Source: Garcia nutans
Taxonomy: Eukaryota; Streptophyta; Magnoliopsida; Malpighiales; Euphorbiaceae
Direction: 5' to 3'
DNA: 64,000 bases
Assembly: GCA_947685225.1 (NCBI GenBank)
Contig: CANTUV010000035.1
Coordinates: 41,912,001-41,976,000 of the forward strand
Positions 49,901 to 58,503 of this stretch are shown in pieces. The position numbers were made by a program, and so were the translations under genes. Within the stretch, counting starts at the first letter, position 1; each line of letters starts with the position of its first letter. Below the pieces are notes generated by a model. It worked only from the letters and a program-made list of their open reading frames with translations. It had not been told where the DNA came from and searched no databases.

Positions 49901-51384
49901 AACCCCCCTTCTTCCTTAACAATTCTAGTCATCCTCTTTCCAGATAAACATTGCAATTTCCCTCTGTCTTGAATTCCTTGCAACTTCACTTCTTGGCCAT
50001 CTCTCTTGAAAGTAAGAGTCATTTTAATGAAGTCGAATAATAATGGATTATACATTATCATCCAATCTACCCCCAACACCATGTCATATCCCACTACTTC
50101 AAGGACCCTTAATTCAAATGCATACTCCTGTCCTTGCATGTTCCATTTCATCCCCTGACAAGCAGTTTGGCTAAGTATTTGTTCACCATTTGCTACCGTG
50201 ACCGAAAGAGCAGAGGTCTTAACAATGGCAGCCTGCACTTTTGTAGCTACTGCAGTGTTCATGAAGCTGTGTGTGCTACCAGTGTCTATCAAAATTATCA
50301 CTGAGGTACATTTCACATTCCCTTTTACTATGAGTGTGTTGGGTGAATTCTGCCCGGTTACTGCTGCCAATGAAAGTTCTCCTTCCATAATCTCCTCTGG
50401 TTGTTCTACCCCAGCTTGCTCCTCTTGAATTTCCTCTTCTTCATTTGCCTCCATTGCTAACAGAATCTTGTTTTTACACTGGTGTCCTGGGCCATATTTT
50501 TCTCCACATTTGAAACAGAGCCCTGCAGCTTTTCTCTATTCCCATAAACTGGTTCTACTTCCTGACTCTTTACCGACTTCTTCTTTCGAATGCAGGACAG
50601 TAGGCTTTGGTGTAGGAAAACTGATGGAAGGGCTTCCTTTACCAGCTGCAGCCTTACCCGAAATGAGCTTATGCTTTCACAGAACAGCTTCAAATGACTG
50701 CTCCTGATATTTCTCCTGAGTAAAAGCTTGATTCAATGAAGTTGGTTTATGTACCATCAACATAGCTCGAAGTTCTTCACCCAACCCACTTATGAAGCTC
50801 GAGATAAAGTATGTTTCCGATAACCCTGGATTAAATTTCTGCATCAAGGCTTTAAGCTGCTCAAACTTTTCTTGATAACACACCACTGATTCAGTCCCTT
50901 GATGTAATTTTTTGAATTCAGCCACGATCTCTGTACTTGATTTTTCTCCAAACCTCTCACACAAATCCTTGGCAAACTGGAACCATGAAAAATTTGTTTG
51001 ATCACTGACCCATCCTTGAAGCCAATTGTCAGCCTTATCTCCAAATCTCATGGTAGCCATCTCAATATGCTCTTCCTCATCTATGCCATAAAATCGGAAA
51101 TACTTCTCACACTTCCGGATGAAATTTCTGGGGTTTTCACCATCAAAAGCTGGGATCTCAACCTTGGGCAGTTTAGCATTCTTAGAAGAGTAACTTCCCT
51201 TTGTAGAGGTATTGCTGATCTCTCCTTTATCCGAGCTCCTAGGAGTAGGCAGAATTCCCTTGCCTATATTCGGTTGATTCTCAGATCCAGAACCCATTGT
51301 ATTTGTGGTAACAACTACAGGAGAGCTCTGGTTCTGTGAGATTTTTTCCATTAACATCATAAACTTAGATTCAAAATCATCCAT
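46906..51384 (-). pseudogene. Reina-like gag-pol polyprotein with six in-frame stops
   Basis: One 1493-codon frame from ATG 51384 to the stop at 46906-46908. Domains in order: gag (to 50680); zinc knuckle CFKCGEKYGPGHQC (about 50505); protease (IDTGSTHSFM, about 50290); RT (VKKKGGTWRFCVDYRQLN; FFDDILIYS near 49240); RNase H (ETDASNIGIG); integrase (HHCC region, SMDFIEQLP, VSDRDKIF, QTDGQTERVN); chromodomain (47140-47000, VLVQWTNLHPDESTWED). Premature stops: TGA 50677, TAG 50536, TAA 49648, TAG 48478, TAA 47239, TAG 47188. There is no frameshift anywhere. With stops read through it would be a complete chromovirus polyprotein. Confidence 0.92.
46979..46996 (-). other. Polypurine tract of the Reina-like element
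   Basis: On the minus strand CAAAAAAAGGGGGTA lies directly before the 3' LTR. Confidence 0.85.
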
Positions 51385-51548
51385 TCTCCTAGATGTTTGC
51401 TATTGAATCTCTACAAGTTTGTTAATAGAAGATGATTGTTCAGCGATAGTAGTGGATAATTGTTGAAGCTGGGTCTCTACCTCCTTGAGTGTCATGTTGT
51501 TAATTATTTCCTGGTCACTGGGTCGATTGCTTAATGATAAAAATTAAG

Positions 51549-51566
51549 CAGCCTGCTCTGATACCC
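51549..51566 (-). other. Primer-binding site of the Reina-like element
   Basis: On the minus strand GGGTATCAGAGCAGG directly follows the 5' LTR. It matches the initiator tRNA-Met complement TGGTATCAGAGC apart from the first base. Confidence 0.8.
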
Positions 51567-51942
51567 TGTTATGGATTCTCTATTTTAATGAAAGATAACG
51601 TAGAAAGAAGAAAATGTGAACAAGAGAGAAGTAATGAGAATTGAGAAAAGAGAATTGCTGAGAGAAGGAATATTCTATTCATAAAAAAAACCTGCACCTT
51701 CCGTGCCCATAACAGAATATATATCCATCATTACAATGCTTAGTCCAAAAATATCTCTAACTAACTCTGCCAGCTGTAATATCTCTCTCACAATCATAAT
51801 AACTATTTTTAACAATCCAATAACACTTAACAGAATAAGTAATGGTAAATGAAATGGGTGTTGATGGATCTAAGGCTTTTTCCTAAGCCCATAACCAGCC
51901 TTCCCAAAGCCTTTCTTCCTCCTTTGGCCCGCAACCATGACA
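51567..51942 (-). repeat. 5' LTR of the Reina-like element
   Basis: Near-identical to 46601-46978. The clearest difference is ttctattcat here against ttctattcttcc there, before the A run. Confidence 0.95.
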
Positions 51943-52929
51943 GGTTATTACTGGTTAACCATGGAGAAGGATTGTCTTGAGTTTGTAAAGAAGTGCCAAC
52001 AGTGTTAGATGTATGTAACTTGAATCATATGCCTCTTGAAGAATTGCATTCTATGTCTTCACCCTGGCCCTTTGCCACTTGGGGTATCGACATTATAGGA
52101 GAGATACATCCGATAGCCTCAAACGGTCACCGCTTTATTGTGGTAGCAGAAGATTATTTTTCAAAATGGGTCAAAGCCGAATACTTCAACAAACTGGGTG
52201 CAAGTCAATGGCTAGATTTATTGAAAAGAACCTCATCTGCAGATCCGCATAGTGTGATATCAGACAATGGGGTGCAATTTCAAGGAGTAGTTAAGGATTT
52301 ATTCTCAAAGTACCGAATCCATCATCATAGATCCTCTCCTTATAGACCAAAGGCTAATGGTGCGGTAGAAGCAACAAACAAGGCAATTAAGCAAATTTTG
52401 TCCAAAATGACCAACACTTATAGGGATTGGTCAGAGATGCTTCCCTTTTCTTTATGGGGATATAGGACAAGTGTGCGAACACCTATTGGAATGACACCGT
52501 TCTCTTTGGTATACGGGATGAAAGCAGTGTTGCCAATTAAAATCGAGATCAAGTCATTGAGAGTAGTCTTGGAAGCTGTACTGCCTGAAACAGAATGGGT
52601 AGCGAGCAGATGCACATAGTTAGCTTTACTAGAAGAGAGAAGGTTAAAGGCACTGTATCATCACCAACTGTATCAAAAGAAGATAGCTCAGGCCTACAAT
52701 AAAAGGGTTAAAATCAGAAAACTTAGAGTTGGGGATTTGGTATTGAAGCAATGTAAGCCTAATGTATCTGATTTGAGAGGGAAGTTTAAGCCTAGCTGGG
52801 AAGGGCCATATGTTGTGAAACAAGTTATGAACAAAGGTGCGGTAAAGTTATCAGACATGGACGGGAACGAGTTTAGTGAGCCAGTAAACATTGACAGGTT
52901 GAAGAGGTTTTATGTATGATATATATATA

Positions 52930-53090
52930 AAGAGCTCGCTAGGTTGAAAACCCAAAAAGGGCGGCCTAGGCAAAAGTTAGAGCAGTCCGCTAGTTCCGAA
53001 AACCCGAAAGGGCGGGCTAGGCAACAATTAGGGCTAAATGAGAGAAAATCGTCAATTAGAAAATCTGAAAGGGCTAGTTGGCAACAGGAG
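52930..53090 (+). repeat. Hairpin-like repeat block 1, 3 units
   Basis: Units of about 50-60 bp with the pattern cgctag-ttgaaaaccc ... gggcgg-ctaggcaa (starts near 52934, 52986 and 53047). CCCGAAAGGG inside the second unit would fold in RNA into a short stem with a GAAA loop, enclosed by ctag/ctag. It lies between the integrase stop and the end of the antisense DUF7745-like gene. Confidence 0.8.
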
Positions 53091-53323
53091 TGATCTTGTG
53101 AATGCTGGCTTTATGTTTGGTTGTTTCCTAATTTAATAAAATAGAATTAATGTTAAGATTATTCTATGTGCACTGTTATAAGTATTTGACCGGATATGGA
53201 TGAAATAAATAAACACAATAGCAAAAGGTGATGACAAATTTTAAATGGAAAAGAAGCATCTTTTATTACTTTAATTATTTTTTCATCCTAACAATACACT
53301 TTCCGAATTGACAAATGTAAAAT

Positions 53324-54672
53324 CTATAGCAGTCGATAAATGTAACGTGCAAGCCAGCTTTGCCTCAGCCGATCCAAGTAGGCTTCAGTCAAGCGAGGCA
53401 TGTCTAAATCGGAAGTAAAGTCAAAATCACGAGGCTCAGCTCCGTACTGACGACCAAGTCAGCAAGGATCATAGCATGTACCTTGATGAAGAGCAGCAAG
53501 GGGAACATACATCAAATATGTCCGCATGGTGATACGAGAAATCTTCCACCAAGGTACCAACCAACGGATATTGACTTCAGCGCGTGAGTGGATCCAGTCA
53601 ACCCAGTCAGTATATGAAGAAGCAGGATGTAGTAGTTTCCTAGCAGAATGATGATGTGGCTAGTATCTGGCAAAATCCATGGATGGAGCATCAAGCAAAC
53701 AAAGACACTCCTAAAGCCAAATCTGTGAAGAAAGAATTAAATAAAAAAAAAGAGAAGAAAAAGAGTCCGCTAAGTTGAAAACCCGCGAGGGCAGCTTAGG
53801 CAAAAAATTAGGACAGCTCGCTAGTTTCGAAATCCTTCTTGGGCAGACTAGGCAAAAATTAGAGCAATAAAAAAAAAATATATAAAAAGAGGTCCGCTAA
53901 GTTGAAAACCCATGAGGGCAGCTTAGGCAAAAATTAGGAAAGCTCACTAGTTCCGAAAACCCACATGGGCGGACTAGGCAAAAATTAGAGCAATAAAGAA
54001 AAGAAAAAAAAGAAAACCTAAATTGAAAACCTGAAAGGGCAGTTTAGGTAATTACCTGAAGCAACAACAGACTCCCGGTCAGTCTCTTTGACAATCCTGA
54101 TTTAAGTCGGTCTAATCCAACTAAAGTTTTGGCTAAGATCACAGGTACCGGCGACAAGCCTTCTTCCATTTTGTCCACAATACCAATACCCGTGGATCAA
54201 TATCACCATCGAAAGAGACAAGCAAGAATTGGCCAAGCAAGCAAAGACAGAGCATGCGTCCCCATGCCTTAGTAGGAGCCAAATGAGAGAGACAAAAATC
54301 AATCAAAGGAGAAAGTAGAATTTTTTCACCTCTCATCAATAGAAGAACTTCGGGTTTTGGAATTTGAAATAACATCTGCATCTTCTGTTGAGTTTTGGAA
54401 ACCAATGTGGGTAACGCCATTAGTTGATTATTTGGATATCCAAGGATGGCCTCAAATTCTTCAATCAAGGGACATATTTCAAAGCCATTAATTTTAAATG
54501 CCCTAGAAACCATATTCCAAAAGGAAGACATGGCACGTAAGAAGGAGTGATCCAATTTAATATTTTGAAAACACTTTAAAACATCAAGTTTTGACCATGA
54601 AATTTGCTTCTAATGAATGACATCCATATTCTTAAATAGAATTTTTATCTTCTTCAAATGATGTTCGGTCAT
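53324..54672 (-). pseudogene. Antisense DUF7745-like gene in the Tat element, 2 exons
   Basis: ATG at 54672 (context caaccATGacc). Exon 1 is 54672-54056, intron 54055-53723 (GT-AG), exon 2 is 53722-53324 ending TAG. Exon 1 shows FWNMVSRAFKINGFEICPL, LGQFLLVSFDGDIDP and, after a one-base slip near 54185, KMEEGLSPVPVILAKT. Exon 2 shows DWVDWIHSRAEVNIRW and VPLAALHQGT. These resemble the plant DUF7745 family as I know it, whose function is undefined. Exon 1 is 617 nt, one short of a whole number of codons; exon 2 is 399. About 338 residues originally. Stops are TAG at codon 21 and three in exon 2. It has its own TATA box. Confidence 0.75.
53760..54050 (+). repeat. Hairpin-like repeat block 2, 5 units, inside the antisense intron
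   Basis: Units near 53765, 53815, 53889, 53939 and 54011 share the block-1 pattern (ccgctaagttgaaaaccc ... gggcagcttaggcaaaaatt) separated by A-rich spacers. They fill most of the intron of the DUF7745-like gene, and the last one lies at its splice donor. Confidence 0.85.
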
Positions 54673-54770
54673 GGTTGATGAATGAAGAAAAATTAAAATT
54701 GTTAAAGGGAGTTTTTACGTTGAAATGGAAAGAATTTTGGATTTTGTATGAAATATGGCGTGAAAGGTGA

Positions 54771-54778
54771 TTTATATA
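54771..54778 (-). promoter_or_regulatory. TATA box of the antisense DUF7745-like gene
   Basis: On the minus strand CTATATAAATC lies 99 bp before the ATG at 54672. The leader is C/T- and A-rich without an upstream ATG in the last 60 bp. Confidence 0.65.
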
Positions 54779-55062
54779 GAGGAAATAACCTTTTCCAAAA
54801 TTGATAAGGTAAAGGTGATGGAAAAGGATGAAACCATATGGCGTAAGGAAAGGAATTGGCAACAATTTCCTTTACCGCGTTGAATTTGGTTTAGCAAAGT
54901 GATGTGGCTATGAATTATGAAATTATGATGTACTGTGATAAAAAATATGAAAAAGAAAGTTTAATAGTTATGATGTAGTAACGAAAAAAAAAGGGTTACA
55001 GTAAAGATGAAAATTGTATTTTTTTTCATTATTGTACAATATTTATACAATTGATACAATAT
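54779..55062. other. Spacer between the two antisense genes
   Basis: Non-coding. It holds the promoter region of the DUF7745-like gene and the 3' end of the plant-mobile-domain gene. AT-rich; no repeat recognised. Confidence 0.6.
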
Positions 55063-57479
55063 TTATACATCACTAAGAGGGTGGTGGTAGGTAATCAAAT
55101 AAAGCCCTAAAAAAGTCATCGCTTGTTGGAGGAGGGGAAAAATCACTCGTCCCCCCGAAGCAGGAGCACCAAAATTTGGCAAATTACTCATCCCGGGATC
55201 ACCTGAAGTAGGAGCACTAAAATCCCTATTACCTTGTGGTTTCAATCTGTCATGGTCCTCATCAGAAGTAGATGAAAGGATCTCATGGTCATCAGTCTGG
55301 AGGCCTCTTGATGAAGAAGCGCCAAGATCCCTCATCCCCTGAAATCGAAAGTCTCGAAAATTTTGTTCGGATTGATGATACAAGTTTTCAAAATGAGAAG
55401 CCTGCTGACGACTTGCAGCCAACTCTTCTTGAAGTTTCCTATTTTGTTCTTCGAGCATTCGCTGTAAGCCAGGAAGGAAAATGGTAAGAGCATACATAAT
55501 CATGCATACATATAGCATAAATTACCATGAAATAAGGAACTTACCAGGTAATTCATATCAATACCCTGCGGATGAGATGGCATATCTGCCGGACCAGAAT
55601 GTGCAAATGAAGGGGCAATAAAAGAAGGTCCAGCCTCATGATCAAATGAGACAACAGCCTGTAACAATCATTAAAAAGTCAAAATAAGAAAGAAGCAATT
55701 GCAATGGAAGAATGGTAAAAGTCTTACCTGAGAAGTACCATCCCCGAGATGTGGAACAAACTCTCCCGCATCTCCATCTCTACCCTCATTTTCCTCGGGA
55801 ATCTCCCGTACGCCAACAGGAGATACATCAAAGTTCAAGAGCCTTCTTTGAATAAAATGGGCATAAAATGGACTCGGTGGAGGAGAAATGCTTCAATACC
55901 ATAACCATACCGAGCAGGCCACCATGCATCTTCCGGCATCGACATAATATTTAAAGTATATTCTGAGATATGCATCGGGACCCGCCGCTGCTCTAGACCG
56001 AGAAACCACTCAAACTCTCTCTCCGAGAAACCAGCCACTAGACACTGGGCCGGCAATGATTTGGCGAGAATGTTGGAAAGATAGCGCAGCCTTCATGAAG
56101 GGAGACCAATTTGTCTGCTCTTCTAGGTTCGACCAGGCCAAATTCACCTGCAAAATCACATAAGGTAAGTAAACTCTCATATAAAATTTAAAGTATACTA
56201 ATGTTATTTTACATGGTCCTAGGTTAAGCGGTTCAACACAAAGCGATGAGTATGCACATGATGAGAGCCTGGAACGTCCACACGATTAGACAACCAAAAA
56301 TTTAATCTCAGATACCCGACCCTCTCTCGAAAAATACCGGGTACCCTCACAAGGTTATGCTCGTATGCCCATGCCTACAACAATAATAAAGATAACATTC
56401 ATGCAAGAAAAGAGCGAAAATGACATTGGTGGAAGAAGAGTACCTCGACAATCGCCATCAAGCCGACGAAAGACTTCTTATTTCAGCAAAGTTTATCAAG
56501 ACCATGGTAAAGACAGGCGAGACCAGCTTCACCCCAGCCAAAAGATGGTACCGTTCTAAAATAAGAAACGTCACTCAACACTGACAAGTCGATGGAGGAT
56601 TCAGTGCTACCTAAGATGGTCGACCCAAGCAGATATAACAAAAATCCTCGAGCATACTGTTGGGCCATGTCTTTGTGAACCCGTCCTTCGTAGTTCATCC
56701 AATAACTATGAATTGGTTCAATTTTTATCTTAAAAGGCCCTTTATATGATGGTTCCATACCAATTAATTCCAGAATTTCTTCAAATGTCAAAATATCATT
56801 GGTAAGAGGAACCGGAACACCATCATATCGAAGGCCGATTATAGCAGAAAAATTGATCGGACCAATTGTCATCTCTCCAATGGGCAAGCAAAAAGTGTGG
56901 GTTGTTCCAACCATCGTTCTGCAAGCGCTTGGACTACACTCCGGTCTATCTAATACTCCTCGGATGGCAATTGTAAGATGAAGTTCTCAAAGCCGCAATC
57001 TCGGATAATCTGCCTTACCTGAGAAGGCACTACGTCGTACCATTGTCGGGCTTTGTAGATACACCCTCCAGCCCGAACAACGCAACGATCGTGCTATTAC
57101 GAAGCCAGATATGTTAATACCAGGTAAGTACATATTATTCTATCTACTTAAATTAATTTATTATTCCTAAATTTTCTAAAGAACAATAATATAAATAAAA
57201 AATAAAGGCAAGCACAATAATAATAAAAAAAATCAGAAGAAATAATAACAAAAACAAAAAATAATAATAAAAAAACAAAAAAAAGAAGAAAAATCAAAAC
57301 AGAAAGATGAAAAATCAAGAAAAGAAAAAAGAAAAGGGAAAAATAATTACCGCGCTCTTTTGGCTGGAACTGCGATGAAGCGGCATCCCGGCTAGTATAT
57401 CTATATTTCCATCTTCATGATGCTGAATAAACTCCAATAACTCGGCATTAGAATGAGTCCCTAACCTTGAAGTATGCAT
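55063..57479 (-). pseudogene. Antisense plant mobile domain (PMD) gene in the Tat element, 6 exons
   Basis: Exons: 57479-57351, 57093-56444, 56374-56213, 56147-55728, 55658-55545 and 55461-55063, all with GT-AG introns. Every exon is a multiple of three except exon 2 (650 nt), where a base is missing within the PMD core between QALAERWLEQ and THTFCLPIGEMT. The PMD signature follows (THTFCLPIGEMTIGPINFSA; PSFGWGEAGLACLYHGLDKL). Exon 4 has two compensating slips around RRVPMHISEYTLNIMSMPED. Exon 6 encodes a coiled-coil-like stretch (LEEQNRKLQEELAASRQQ). Stops lie in exons 2, 3 and 4. Original length was about 624 residues. PMD proteins (MAIN/MAIL1 family) act in nuclear gene and transposon silencing and occur in many transposons. 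TATA at 57572. Confidence 0.82.
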
Positions 57480-57621
57480 TTTTTAAAAACTATGTGCTAA
57501 ATTTGAAAGAATTTGAGAGGATTATAGAAATTAAGAAATCTTGCTGTGATTCAAATGAAAGAACTCGTGGGTTTATATAGAGAAACGGCAAGGCAAAAAA
57601 AAATTAAATTCAAAAGTAAGT
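57480..57621 (-). promoter_or_regulatory. Promoter of the antisense PMD gene (TATA at 57572-57579)
   Basis: On the minus strand CTATATAAACCC lies 93 bp before the ATG at 57479, almost the same spacing and wording as for the DUF7745-like gene. The leader is pyrimidine-rich. Confidence 0.65.
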
Positions 57622-57815
57622 TTTACTGTTCATAAACAGTAAACTTTACTATTGATAAATAGTAAATTTTACTATTTATGAATAGTAAATTACTATTGAT
57701 GAATAGTAAATTATTTTTCTAATAGTAAATACTATTTACAAATAGTAAGTTACTATTTATGAATAGTTAAGTGCATGAACAGTGACTACACAGTAAAAAT
57801 GAACAGTAAATTCAA
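57622..57815. repeat. Cluster of tttactatt-n-aatagtaaa palindromes
   Basis: At least six imperfect palindromes of about 22 bp (arms tttactatt/aatagtaaa or tttactgtt/aacagtaaa) lie in 190 bp. The cluster starts about 40 bp upstream of the PMD gene's TATA box, so it may be the upstream promoter element of that gene. Confidence 0.8.
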
Positions 57816-57930
57816 TTATTTACTTTAATCACTCAAATGCTTGCGTGTTTTTAAATATTTTTACACGCAGGGGGCAAGAAGAAGACATGTGCATAAAAAT
57901 TAGCCAAACTTTTTGAAATAAAAAATTATT

Positions 57931-58420
57931 AGCTCGGGTCCAGAACCCAAATTACCCTTAGGTCCAGAATCTAGAATCTCTTCTAAGTCCAGAACTTAGC
58001 TCGGGTCTAGAACCCAAATTTCCCTTAGGTCCAGAACCTAGAATCTTTTCTAAGTCCAGAACTTAGCTCGGGTCCAAAACTCAAATTACCTTTAGGTCCA
58101 GAACCTAGAATCTCTTTTAAGTTCAGAACTTAGCTCGGGTCTAGCACCCAAATTATTCTTAGGTTCAGAACCTAGAATCTTTTCTAAGTCCAGAACTTAG
58201 CTCGGGTCTAGAACTCAAATTACCCTTAGGTCTAGAACCTAGAATCTTCTCTGAGTCCAAAACTTAGCTCGGGTCCAGAATCCAAATTTTCCTTAGGTCC
58301 AGAACCTAGAATCTTTTCTAAGTCCAGAACCCAAATTTTTCTTAGGTCAAGAACCTAGAATTACACTTAGGTCCAGAACCTAAAATTATCCTTGAGTCCA
58401 GAACTCGAACCGGGTCTAGA
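57931..58420 (+). repeat. 67-bp tandem repeat before the polypurine tract
   Basis: Units start with agctcgggtc at 57931, 57998, 58065, 58132, 58199 and 58266: a strict 67-bp period, then degenerate to about 58420. The wording is ccagaacccaaatt-cccttaggtccagaacctagaatc. Tandem repeats just before the 3' LTR are a known habit of Tat-clade elements. Confidence 0.93.
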
Positions 58421-58488
58421 ACCCAAAACATCTCAAAAATTAAGTCTTATTGCTTTTCACTCTTTTTCACTAAAGTCTCAGATCATTC

Positions 58489-58503
58489 AAGTAGGGGGCA
58501 AAC
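58489..58503 (+). other. Polypurine tract of the Tat element
   Basis: AAGTAGGGGGCAAAC lies directly before the 3' LTR start TGTAGACCC and shows that the element reads on the plus strand. Confidence 0.8.

Larger units (their letters stand above)
46601..51942 (-). mobile_element. Full-length Reina-like chromovirus
   Basis: 5342 bp with a perfect target duplication GGTTA (46596-46600 and 51943-51947). LTRs are 46601-46978 and 51567-51942, differing by four substitutions and one small indel by my reading (about 1-2%), so this is a recent insertion. Short LTRs, an element of about 5.3 kb and a chromodomain suggest the Reina group. The whole gag-pol is one frame on the minus strand with six in-frame stops. 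It interrupts the integrase of the Tat element. Confidence 0.95.
46478..52919 (+). pseudogene. Tat integrase, split by the Reina-like element
   Basis: 46478-46600 encodes the start of the zinc-binding region (EIHAGSCGPHMSG). It is interrupted by 46601-51942 and continues from 51948 with YWLTMEKDCLEFVKKCQQC, then TAG near 52006. The core (51993-52619) shows WGIDIIGEI, ISDNGVQF and PKANGAVEATNK, giving the D-D-E triad. A stop at 52617 precedes the C-terminal domain (to TGA at 52917), which ends in IDRLKRFYV. No chromodomain, as expected for Tat. It would insert the cDNA into host chromatin. Confidence 0.88.
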
